Shown here in pieces: positions 46,224 to 56,621 of a stretch of DNA of 64,000 nucleotides (position 1 is its first letter; each line of letters starts with the position of its first letter). This DNA comes from Enchytraeus crypticus (Eukaryota; Annelida; Clitellata; Enchytraeida; Enchytraeidae). Below the pieces are notes generated by a model. It was not told the origin of the DNA. It made no database searches and worked only from the letters and a program-made list of their open reading frames with translations. The DNA lies in the NCBI GenBank assembly GCA_905160935.1, contig CAJHZI010000495.1, forward strand, positions 1,858,001-1,922,000, in the 5' to 3' direction. The position numbers were made by a program, and so were the translations under genes.

Positions 46224-49200
46224 ATGACTGAGGAATATCCCCACAATGTTTCATGGAAGCTGAGAAATCAGTATCCTCACCCCACCGGTCCAAACCACGC
46301 CACCTCCCCCGCCACTGCCACTCCAACCCTCATTCAACCCCGCCCACCTCTAACAGAATTCGAACTCATGCAAATCAGCTTAAGGGAGGGTTACCCCATT
46401 GAACAGAAAAACGGACAGAGATTTTTCGGTCCACCTAAGGAGGGCCCCCTGAAGACGCCTCCTCCTAGAGGCTGCGAGGTGTGCGTGCTTAACCTGCCAC
46501 GGGACGCCTATGAGGACGAGCTCATCCCGTTCTTCCGTCAGACGGGAAGGATTCACAAGATGAGGCTGATGATGGACTTCGATCACTCTACGAGGGGCTT
46601 CTGTTTTGTGACGTACTGCAGCTTAAAGGAAGCCCTTCAGACCATTCTACTGCTGGACAATAAGCCTCTGCGTAGCGGCTGGTATGACTAATTATACTAT
46701 ACTAATTATAATTAATTATAATTAGACTAATTTATTGATACGGTAGTTGTTATACTAATTAATTATACTTTGTTTTATGTAATATTTCGTTTAAAAAGCT
46801 AATGTTAACGTTCCTAACTCGAAAACGATGTCAGTGACGGGAGAGCCCAGGCTTTGAACCCACTCGTACTGATCCGCGGTCGAGATACTGATCCGCGGTC
46901 TAGTATCTTACCGACATCGCCACTGGCTCCTGCCAGTTTATTTTAATATGGGTTTAACGTCTAGGTCAGATCAAAATCGCAAAGGGCTTCTCTTCTAGAC
47001 GTATGGTGTTCTGGTGTACCCTAAAAGGTGAATGACCGAAAGTTTTCTCTCTGACGCGCTCTACCGGGAATTGATGCCTGAATCTCAGGAACAGACATTT
47101 AAAACTTCACGCCGTTAGCTAACGCGCTTAAACACTGAGCCATTGAAACACTCACTATTTTCTGCCTTCTACTAAACTGTAGCTGTATAGCATAACCTAT
47201 TTCTAATTTTTATATGATTTGTTATTTATGAATTTCTATTGTTACTTTTAGATTTATGAATTGTTTGATTGAAGTGTTTTGATTATGATTTGATTAATTT
47301 ATGACTTTTGTATTATTAATGCTTTTGGGGTGGCCATGTTTTTAGCGACAGCTGTTAGCCCAAGGTACTGCCTTGACTATGTTTACAAATCTCATCGAGA
47401 CCTTCAATTATTAAATTAATTAATTGATGTCGTTCGACGGTGAATCTTTATAGATATACCGACATTGGCACTGGCTCCAGCCAGTGGCGATGTCGTTAAG
47501 ATATTCGACCGCGGATCAGTATGTGCGGGGTTCAAATCCTGGGCTCGCCCGTCACTGACACGCTTTCGAGTAAGGAAACTGACGTTAACATTAGCTTTAA
47601 CAGCTTTTTTATACAAGTTTCACTCTAGAAATCTCCCCATTTCTGACATACTATAGAGCAGGAAACTGACTTTAAACGTGGCTTTAGCTTTTTTCAGTTA
47701 TAGATCAAATGACGAAGGATATTTGTGGAAGGAACTTAGTAATGAAAATTGTTTGTACTTTGTACTTTTAAATAATAAGAATTTTGTTGATGTAATTGAT
47801 TAAATGACCGATCTAGTTTAATTGATGAATTGATTGATGAATTAATTGATTGATTGACTGATGAATTGATGGATGAATTAATTGATTGACTAACAGATTC
47901 ATTAATTGATGAAATGATTAAATGAATGACAGACAGATAAATTAATTAATGAATTAATTGAGAGTCTCTCAGTAAGGAGTTTCAAATATCTACAGATCAG
48001 ACAGTAACAGACGAAGGGAAATGCTAGATAGAAATTTGTAGGATTGCGCGTGCAAACAAGCCTTCGACAGTAGCGTAGAACTCTTAACAAAAAGTCTACT
48101 TTAGTGTTACTCTGTGTTTCTCTATAGCTCTCTGTGTTTCTCTGTAGTGATTCTCTGTTACTCAGATGTATTGGCAGAAACAATATTCTCTTTTTAAATT
48201 CCTATTGCTATTATTTCAAACTTTATCAACTGTTATTTCTTTTACTTGTATTGCATGTTTATTCCGTTTGCATAGCAATTTTCAAGTTGTAAGACTGAGG
48301 GGTGGTCAACTAGATAGGTCACTTGTGACGTCTTTGACGGCCTTGTTTGTGTATGTCACTGTATATTTTGAATGTATTGAAATAAAAATAGTTCTCTCCC
48401 TGCTTGCTCAATTGATTGATTGCTTGATTGATTGACTGATTGATTGATTGATTCATTGATTGATCGATTGATTGATTCATTGATTGATTGCTTGATTCAT
48501 TGATAGATATATTGATTGTCTGATTGACTGACTGATTGATTGAGCAGTGACAGAAGACTGAAGGTAAAGCTCAGCATGGACAACATCGTCCTCGTTGTTA
48601 AGGATCTTCCTGACACTGCCACGGAGGACGAACTGCGTGAAGAGATCTGCGCACTAACTGATGACGTCACCGATGTCTGTGTGTACACAGATCCGTTCTC
48701 TGACAGGCGCAACGATGGCGGACAGGGGTTCATTCAGTACCGGACCCACCAGGCAGCGGCCCAGGCACGCAGGGTCCTGCTCTGCCCCGCCACGAGGCTC
48801 TGGGGCGTCTCCGTGCAGTTCGACTGGGGCCCCTGTGACTTCATGCCTGACCCAACGAGAGAGAGATTCACCAGGGTAGGCGTCTATGTTTTATTTATAG
48901 TAGTATCTTTTAATTTACAATATAAATGTAATGATTTAAATCATGGGCTTCCTCTGTTACCAGCTCTGAGAAAGAAGTTAACACGCATTAAAGTGAAATG
49001 ATGAACTATGTTGATATCTATTACTTTTAATACAGCATGTTTAAACCGGTAGGCAATTTAGACCATTTTCCCGTATAACCGGTCCAGTGAATGTCCGAGA
49101 TTTTACTCTCAGATCAGTGCGGATGGGATTCGAACCCGTGAGAGTTCAATTCACCTCAGGGTCTGTCATTTAAAACTTCATGACGTTACCCCTACGCTAT

Positions 49201-52200
49201 TGAAAACCAATATACGTGTGCTGTAGTTGCCGGATCTGACTTCAAGTCGTCACTGATATAACGGACGTTAAACTCTAGGTGAGATTAATACACATTACAG
49301 AGTGCTCTGTATTTACTCATAGGTGGCAGTCTGGTAGTCTTTGGGTATTGCTTTGAAAATAAAAAATGAACTAATGGCCCTTCATGCTTGAAAATTTAAA
49401 ATTAAACATAATTTGATGCAGTTCAAAATATTGTGTTCATTTGATGGTCCATCATAATGAGATAGGAAGTTGTTGTTTGAAAGGCTGGATATAGTATATC
49501 GTTAAACAGAATAGATCAACCCTAAGCTGCACCTGTTGTAAGAGGCGACCAAACTTAAATTGAACAATTGCAAATGATTTCTAAGTTATAGGCTACATAA
49601 GGTATGGGTATGACATAGCCTTCGATGAAGGCATAATGTTATTAGGAGTGCTCTGTATGCAGCGTGAAAGCAGACAGGAGAGTATGAATATGTACCATGG
49701 ACTTGCCACTTGGCTGAACACGAGAGAAAGATATATCTTATCAATTGCTATTAGTCAATCTATCAATTCATCGTATATATTTATAAGGCGCCTCTCGTAG
49801 TCTCTGGAACACTTTTGTGTTATAGAGTCAATGAAGCCTTGTTTGGTGAAAAAGATCATAACCTGTTTATCAGCTAGACACTCTAGAATATACCCATTAT
49901 ATTACTGAAAACCATCCTTACAGCAACAAAGCTTTCCACTGCCATATCTCCGTAAGCCGCCTCTAAAGAACGTGAGCCGTTATTATAATGTGGCTCATTT
50001 CTCAATATTATCGAACCCATATAAACTGTTGAAATTTAAAGCAGAGTATAATTTACTAATAATCCTGTTTTATGATGTTGTCTAGGAGAAGCTACTCAGC
50101 CTGATTCTGCGAGAAGAGTTTAGTGATCTGGTAACTTGCACTGGAAAGGATGCTGTGAAGGTAACAATAATAATAATAATAATAATAAGGAGAAAATAAT
50201 AATACTAATAATATTAATATTATCAGTATAATTATTATAATTATTATTAAGTAGGCCTATATTTATAAAGCGCCGCTCTGAGCCAAATGGTACAGTAGCG
50301 CACGGTACTTTATCGTGTAATTATTATACTTAGTTTCTCATACGCTGGAAAATTTTAATTTCAAGATAAACATACCAAATATAGATTACTATCTCTCTCA
50401 GTAATGAACACTCTAGCTACCATCTAGTCCATCTCATCAACCTGGTCGTACATCAGTCGCATTTCCTAGACGTAATCTCCAGGGTTGTTTATTCTAGGGT
50501 GTCTGGGGAGATCGAACCCCTTGGCAGATATGTGACACTCTTGACTAAATTTCTATCCCTTACAGTTTTAACCCCCTTCCCTTTCACTAAGCCCTGATCT
50601 AAGCCTCCTCATAGTTGGATTGCAGGAGCGCGTCACAACTCACTGGCAAGCCTTTGACCCCCCAACGACCCGCCTTGGAAAATTTTAACGAATCCACCCC
50701 TGGTAATAGCTAGTTCTCTGTCACACATTGCTCTAGATAAAATACTCGCTATAGTGAAATTATCACCTATGTTGATATCTATCACTTTTAATATCACATG
50801 TTTAAACCATTAGGCAATTTAGATAATTTTCTGTATAACAGTCCAGGAATGTCCGAGATTTAACTCTCAGATCAGCGCGGCTGGAATTCGGACTCACGAG
50901 GCCCATAGTCCACATAGTCAGGATAATCAGCCTCTCAATACTCAATAATTGCCATATTGTCTACCAAGCCGTGAAAGAAGTGCATTGTGCCATATATTAT
51001 GGTGATATTCTATAAAGAAATGTATGATATTGAACTACATGTATATTTTACTGTACATGACAAGTATTTTAGATTAAGCTAGACATTAATTTAAAAATCA
51101 ATGCATATTCAGAGACTGGAGCAAGTGTGCTGTGAGGTTGGTTTGACCGTGAAGATGAAAGTGTTCTTCAACAAATCAGAACCATCCTATAAGAGACTGT
51201 ACATGTGTCAGGTAGTTGTCCTTTCTACAATAATAATAATAATAAAGGTTTAACGTCCGTTTCTTCATACGAGGATGATGTCAGGGAAGTCACAAGCTTA
51301 AGTTCTTTTTCATTACTGGCATCGCTAAGTGCCGCTTTTCTCCACCTTCTTCATCCCTCCCTCTCTTAGTGCACTGCCTACTGGCAGGTCCATTGTATAT
51401 AACGCCTTCACTCATCTCTATCTTCCATTTTCCTCTTCATGTCCACATACGAGTGGATCTTTAAATCATCCATAACATTTCTTATGATGTACCATTATTC
51501 TTGGGCGATTCAGCTTATGACGAGGTGGGCCCGCCGGGGCGTCAAACCCTGCGAAAACTGTCCTGCTTTCCTCTTCTTCATATCACAGCAAAATTATGAA
51601 TCTAAATTTAAGAATTAATATTACGGTTTATTAATATTAAAAAACTGCTCAGTGTGTAGCTTTAATTCTTTGTATGGATTGTCTAAAGAGGCCTAAGAAT
51701 TAAATTATTCTGAGAAGGATATAAGATCGAATTATAGTACATTTGACTTAAAGACAAATTTAGAGTCAGTTTCTGTCTCGAAAGTCTGACAGGGACGGAG
51801 ACAGCGTTATATTTAAAGTTTTGAACTATGCATATTATTGGAAAGAAATTTATCATCATCTTCCCTCAAATCCCAGTTTATCAAGGGTCAGAATACGAAT
51901 AGATTGTCTCAAATCCTTTGTGTCCTACATCATATCATCAGTCAATCCCCTATTTGAGACTTTCGCATTTTATTTTAAATTTTATTAGCAATTTCTGAAG
52001 CCTAGGAGCTCACCAACCGAATGCCCTTTCTGGCGTTGGTATATATGTATGGATCTTAGTACTTAACTAGGGAATTATTTTTTAATATTCACCCTGTACT
52101 TTTAAAGGCATAGTAAAAAGATATAGTGAATGATTGAGCAATTGATCATTAAAAATACTAACAATTAGCTAAGTAATACGATATTGCTATGCAACTATAT

Positions 52201-52478
52201 ATGTTTTAATATGCATTCCGTGCGTTTTTTATATAGAAATTTAGTGTATATTTGGTGAATGCATGAATGATCGATGAATTCATTTATTGGTGAAAGATAT
52301 AATTAATTAATTAATTATATAGTTAATTAATGCATTACTTTATTTTCTTTTTCAGATTGCTTTCAAAGAATTTCCATTCATCCATCCCGTCCAATCAAAT
52401 CAACCGGCCGAGTCTATGGAAGGGGCAAAGCAAATAGCGGCTCGCTTAGCCCTGATGGAGTTAGGCTATAAGGTCTAA
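46224..52478 (+). CDS. DND1/RBM46/A1CF-family RNA-binding protein: two RRMs plus dsRBD, 360 residues
   Basis: Exons 46224-46681, 48548-48875, 50086-50160, 51113-51211, 52356-52478 (TAA); all phases match, giving 360 residues. The first in-frame ATG follows an in-frame TAG about 22 bases upstream. Residues 40-80 carry the family's pre-RRM signature (ELMQISLREGYPIEQKNGQR, then PPPRGCEV). RRM1 has RNP2 VCVLNL and RNP1 RGFCFVTY. RRM2 (from NIVLVVKDLP) has a degenerate RNP1, GQGFIQY, and ends LWGVSVQFDWGP. Then AVKRLEQVCCEVGLTVKMKV to AKQIAARLALMELGYKV is a DND1/A1CF-type dsRBD. RBM46 and A1CF have a third RRM between RRM2 and dsRBD; here they are joined by one 25-codon exon, as in DND1 (about 350 residues). 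Such proteins bind mRNA in germ cells or in editing complexes. Orthology to vertebrate DND1 is not proven. Confidence 0.9.
46795..46938 (-). mobile_element. SINE family B with internal duplication
   Basis: Reverse copy in which TACTGATCCGCGGTCGAG is present twice in tandem. It lies in the first intron of the DND1-like gene; a tRNA-like retroposon fragment follows at 47050-47155. Confidence 0.8.
47475..47615 (+). mobile_element. SINE family B, near-consensus
   Basis: CTCCAGCCAGTGGCGATGTC, GGGTTCAAATCCTGGGCTCG and GACGTTAACATTAGCTTTAA; among the best-preserved copies. Confidence 0.85.
47795..47960. repeat. ATTGATGAATTG simple repeat
   Basis: Degenerate TTGATTGATGAATTAATTGA-type sequence in the first intron of the DND1-like gene. 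Confidence 0.8.
48408..48543 (+). repeat. (TGAT)n repeat forming the 3' end of an intron
   Basis: TTGATTGATTGATTGATTCA-type repeat continues to 48543, four bases from the acceptor AG at 48546-48547. There is no ordinary polypyrimidine tract. Confidence 0.9.
48975..49204 (-). mobile_element. SINE family A
   Basis: Near full-length; B box in reverse GGGATTCGAACCCG. It lies 100 bases after the donor at 48876. Confidence 0.85.
49510..49735 (+). mobile_element. Retroposon family D
   Basis: CCTAAGCTGCACCTGTTGTA, AGAGGCGACCAAACTTAAAT, GAGTGCTCTGTATGCAGCGT, and end GACTTGCCACTTGGCTGAAC with a short GAGAGA tail. Confidence 0.7.
50737..50901 (-). mobile_element. SINE family A, missing its head
   Basis: Runs from CTATAGTGAAATTATCACCT to CGGACTCACGAG, where the tRNA-like head is cut off. 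Confidence 0.75.
51234..52045 (-). mobile_element. Cluster of retroposon fragments in the last intron of the DND1-like gene
   Basis: An AATAATAATAAAGGTTTAAC block (51234-51285), a LINE 3' end in reverse (51355-51480, GTGCACTGCCTACTGGCAGG) and a family E copy in reverse (51848-52045, CATCATCTTCCCTCAAATCC to GAATGCCCTTTCTGGCGTTG). Confidence 0.65.
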
Positions 52479-53204
52479 ACTCAGATTCGAACCCCAGGAC
52501 TCTTAAGAGCCGACCTGACTCTAGAGCGTCACGTGAACATTCAACTTAGTTCAAGAGTTGTAAATCTGATTAGGATAAGAGAGCCAACATCTAATTTGTA
52601 ATCGACAGTCGATGTAGAAATTTAAAAGTGTAATTAATGTGTAGGCTGGGTTTCGAAGAAGCAATGCTAAATATAAATTTATGCACAAATATGCATGTTT
52701 ACTGCATTTCATTAATTAGATTTTCTTTAGTAATTACTGCATTTGGTATTGAAGTTGTCAGATGTGTATTTAGTTTAAAACAGTGACAGGGTAATCGTAT
52801 GATGTTAAAGTGACGTTGGCATAAACGCTTTAGTTATTGAATAATTATCACAATTTTGTAACATTTGATATGAAACTTTGTGATCTCACAATTGATATTA
52901 TTTTGGAGAAGGTCCAGCCTATAAATTATATTTTATTATTTGTTTAGGCAGTTCATTACTATTAAATCTTACACTTAAGCATAATTTTATATCTGAATTG
53001 TATATTTTGTTTATATAGTAAAATTTTCTTGCCTGCTGCGAAAAGTATAATATTCTGAGTTATGCCTTCGATTTACAATCACAAGATTTGTGCTTCGTTA
53101 TTGAGTGTTTTTAAAACTCTATCAGTTATTTTAAACTTATAGGCTTCTTGCCGTGTATACATAGTAGGATGATATCCTAGATTATAATCTATTCATTTAT
53201 TCCA
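52479..53204. other. 3' flank of the DND1-like gene; no further gene seen
   Basis: AT-rich and largely free of repeats, so likely to include the 3' UTR. I cannot fix the polyadenylation site. Confidence 0.5.
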
Positions 53205-53345
53205 TTAATAATAACAACAATTAGAGTGCTACTGTCATCAATGACAACATCGAGCACTATTGAGACAAAATCAAGCCGGCGAGCAAATAGATGGTCCAAA
53301 ACGGTGCAAATTCCAAAATCCAGATAATCAGTCCAAAGTCCTGAT
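53205..53345 (-). mobile_element. Retroposon family C
   Basis: Reverse copy: ATAATAACAACAATTAGAGT tail, then TCATCAATGACAACATCGAG and CAAGCCGGCGAGCAAATAGA. The open frame across it is an artefact. Confidence 0.8.
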
Positions 53346-53696
53346 ACTATTTAACAATAGTATCGGGAGTATACAATTTTGTATCATTACAATAGGGCAA
53401 ATGCCGCTAGTTAGTAGTAGTTGCAATGCAACAAAGATTTTAACAGTTCAACATCATCTTCCCTTGAATCCTAGTTTAACAATAGTATCGGGAGTATACA
53501 ATTTTGTATCAACTTCTGGAGCCTAGACGGCGCGCTCGTCAACCGAATGCCCTTCGTGAAGTTGGTTTATATCTTAATTAATGCAGTCCAGGGTTGGTCT
53601 ATTCTTCAGCAACTCGGACACAACACGGGTAACGAGGAGTATAGCAGTTGTAAGTTATATTATTATTTAAAACATCGGATATAGGCCTACTGTAGG

Positions 53697-54408
53697 CAGG
53701 GGCGGATCCAGGAATTTCTTAAGAGGGGCCCGAAAATATTTTTTGGAGTGTTCACATTTTTTGGTTAAGCCCCGCCTTCTTCGGGACATGTGACGCAACC
53801 AGAAAAAATGCTGTGGGTGGGGGGGCTCAAAATTTTTCAGCATACTGCGCTCGTCTCAGAGTGAGTGTATCCCCGTATATTACCCCCCCCCCCTCCCCTC
53901 ATACCCGTATTAAAGTGAGAGGAAAACCTAAAATGCCTAAAATTCTACATTTGTTTAGGAAAAAAGTAGGTTCATTTTGTTTCACCTCTGAAGAAACTCA
54001 GCGGATCTGGACCAACTGCAAAAGTGACCTAATTTTTTGCGGTAAGGGGCTTAAGCCCATTGAAACCAGCCAAGGATATTTGAACCACTACTCCGGTACG
54101 GAGTTCAGATTTTTACATACACACTTTTTTCTCTTTTACAATGATTAAAGTGAAAATTGAGAGCTAGTGAAACGGTCAACATTTTTCAGGCCCCCTTCCA
54201 TTATATGAGCCCCTAGTGGGGCCCATATTTTAAAAAAATGCCACGTAATCGGACTGTTCGAGTACACTCTGGTCCCCCCCCTAACCCCCCTAACGCCCTT
54301 AAAACATATTTACAGCTTGAAATTGCCATAGAAACAATGAAAATATAGTTTAAAATTTTTTTTCGTCGGACCTAAGGGGGAGCCCGGGCCCCCCTGGATC
54401 CGCCACTG
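53697..54408. mobile_element. hAT-type MITE, 712 bp, with 8-bp target duplication
   Basis: Ends CAGGGGCGGATCCAGG (left) and, inverted, CAGTGGCGGATCCAGG (right). Flanked on both sides by ACTGTAGG (53689-53696 and 54409-54416), a perfect 8-bp duplication as hAT transposases make. An internal 111-codon open frame (53813-54148) shows no transposase motif. Confidence 0.92.
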
Positions 54409-54929
54409 ACTGTAGGCCTATGGGCTCTATATGTTTCTTCTATGATTCTATCACTCGGCAAGTTGCCAATTCAGTGAAACGATCACCAGTGTAATTCTTA
54501 CCAGGAATTTTTTTATTTAACTCATTCCAAAACAGGTACTCCTGATTAGTTGCCTAAAATTGGCCATGATTTAACTTCAAGTTGGCTATCATGAACTTTA
54601 CGGTAAGAGATCGAGTATAAAATGGGTGAATGCATGCGGGTGTTTTGCTTATAAACCATTTATCTGTGAAATTAGCGCTGATAATTTAATTAATATGGGT
54701 GCACTTTAATGTCTGCTCGCAATGCAGCTTGCATTGCGTGCCGTTCCATTAGGCCTAAGAGGGATCGAGCTGGTATGAGAGAGAGGCATTAATAACTTGA
54801 TCTATCGGTCTATAATTTACATATATATATTCGGTTTATCGCGAGATAAAATTTCCAGATACATATAATTGTGAGAATATGGATATGGGAAAAATTAATA
54901 AATCTATATTTTATGTAAGAAAGTAAAAA

Positions 54930-55166
54930 GTAAACACGCATTAAAGTGAAGTGATCAACTACGTTGATATCTATCACTTTTTAATACCACATGTTTAAAC
55001 CGTTAGGCAATTTATTCCATTTTCCGTGTAATCAGTCCAGTGAATGTCCGAGATTTTACTCTCAGATCAGCGCGGCTGGGATTCGAACCCATGAGGGTTC
55101 AATTCACCTCAGGATCTGTCATTTAAAACTTCATGACGTTACCCCTACGCCATTAAGACATTTAAA
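54930..55166 (-). mobile_element. SINE family A, near-consensus
   Basis: From GTAAACACGCATTAAAGTGA to CATGACGTTACCCCTACGCC, with the reverse B box GGGATTCGAACCCA intact; the best-preserved copy in the window. Confidence 0.9.
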
Positions 55167-56264
55167 ATATATGATGTGAAATTCTGAATGTAAAGTTGTT
55201 ATTGGGGAACGTGCATGTCATTAAAATTTATGCATAAAACTCGCACCTGTTTAATACCACTTCTAGCTAAAAAGAAAGTTTTTCATTAAATCTGAATTAT
55301 TTGTATTTATACTAGTTACTAGTTCAGGAGATTCAGGCTGTTCTACAAATGTTAATGAAATGATCTCATCTCCCATAATTATATGGATATTTTCACATAA
55401 TACATCTTCAATCTTTAGATAATCTTTAGGTCTTTCCAGGTCACCTTCTGAACCAGTATAAGCTAAATGAACTTCTTACCTGTAAGATATTGAACTAAGT
55501 AAACTTCTGGGTCGTGTCAAATAGCCATCAAAACAAATAAACGAAATGAAAATAATATTTGCTTAAGTAATAATAAATCATCAATAATGGTAATTAATCT
55601 TCATAATTATAATTAAAATAATAAGTTTAATATGGAATTATTCTATTTTGGCATTTGTGTTTTTATTTATTTATTAGCACAAGATTACGCATATGCAAAC
55701 CATCTTCTTATAGATGTTTATATGTCATCATTTTAGGCTATCTTCGATCATTTTATTGACTTTATTTGCTCAATAAAAATAAAATACATACGATTTTGCC
55801 TCTTAATTCTCTTCTCCCTACCCCCTCTCTATTCTGTGCACGCTTGAGCAAAAGTTAATCATTTTAGTCTTAATTAAAGTTTATAACTACTACGTACTGT
55901 AAAGCTAAGTAATACAAGTAATTATTACTAGTAATTATTAGTAGTACTAGTAATTATTTTTAAAAATTATAATTTTGTAAATTTTTCAGTGTTTTAAACT
56001 GAGAAACTTTTGCTGAAAGTTGACTACATATATTTTATATCCTGGTAACATCATCAGGAGAGGTACTTGGCCTATTCCAGACTATTTAAATTTAAATAAA
56101 TAAACATATTCACAAGGGTTTTACCAAATTTTACGAGTCCTGCAGGACCATAACTCTAACTTTTATTCTGTTGCAGAGTGCAGGTAATGACAACATACAT
56201 GGATATGATATGGTGCCTTTGTGTACTTTCTTAATCTACAAACATTTTAAAGTGTTATACTTAT

Positions 56265-56545
56265 ATGACGAGATATATCATTAGATGGATGGTTTGCTGA
56301 AAGATGTAGTAGGAAGAGGAGAAAAACGAAAAAGGATCAGAGGTAGGCTGAGATAAGGGATGATAAAGGATGCAACAATACATTTGTACATGAAGTTGAT
56401 ACGGAAAGCAGAGGATGTGATTAGTTGTAGGAGTTTTATATATGAACCTTTATTTCACCAGAATGGCAGTTAACATATACTTTCACCAGAATATGCTGTG
56501 GACATGCCTTGAGGCAGTGTACAGAGAGAAAGAGAGAGAGAGAGA
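56265..56545 (+). mobile_element. Decayed LINE 3' end with (GA)n tail
   Basis: ATGGTTTGCTGAAAGATGTA, GATCAGAGGTAGGCTGAGAT, CGGAAAGCAGAGGATGTGAT and a GA tail, about 75 bases before the first nuclear-receptor coding codon. Confidence 0.6.
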
Positions 56546-56621
56546 AATTTTAAAGTGGTATCTGACACTTTTGAATAGCTATTTATTTATAGAGTAATTT
56601 TAATCTTTCAGACAACTTTTT

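Larger units (their letters stand above)
54417..56560. other. Intergenic; repeats only
   Basis: Contains a family A SINE (54930-55166), AT-rich sequence, and a decayed LINE 3' end with (GA)n tail (56265-56545). No exon was found, although the promoter of the nuclear receptor must lie in or before this stretch. Confidence 0.55.

Noticed and set aside
53813..54148. 111-codon open frame with Cys residues
   Set aside because: Lies wholly inside the 712-bp hAT MITE and has no transposase motif.
54930..55166. tRNA-like A and B boxes in many places
   Set aside because: These are heads of dispersed SINE families A and B with long non-tRNA bodies, not tRNA genes.
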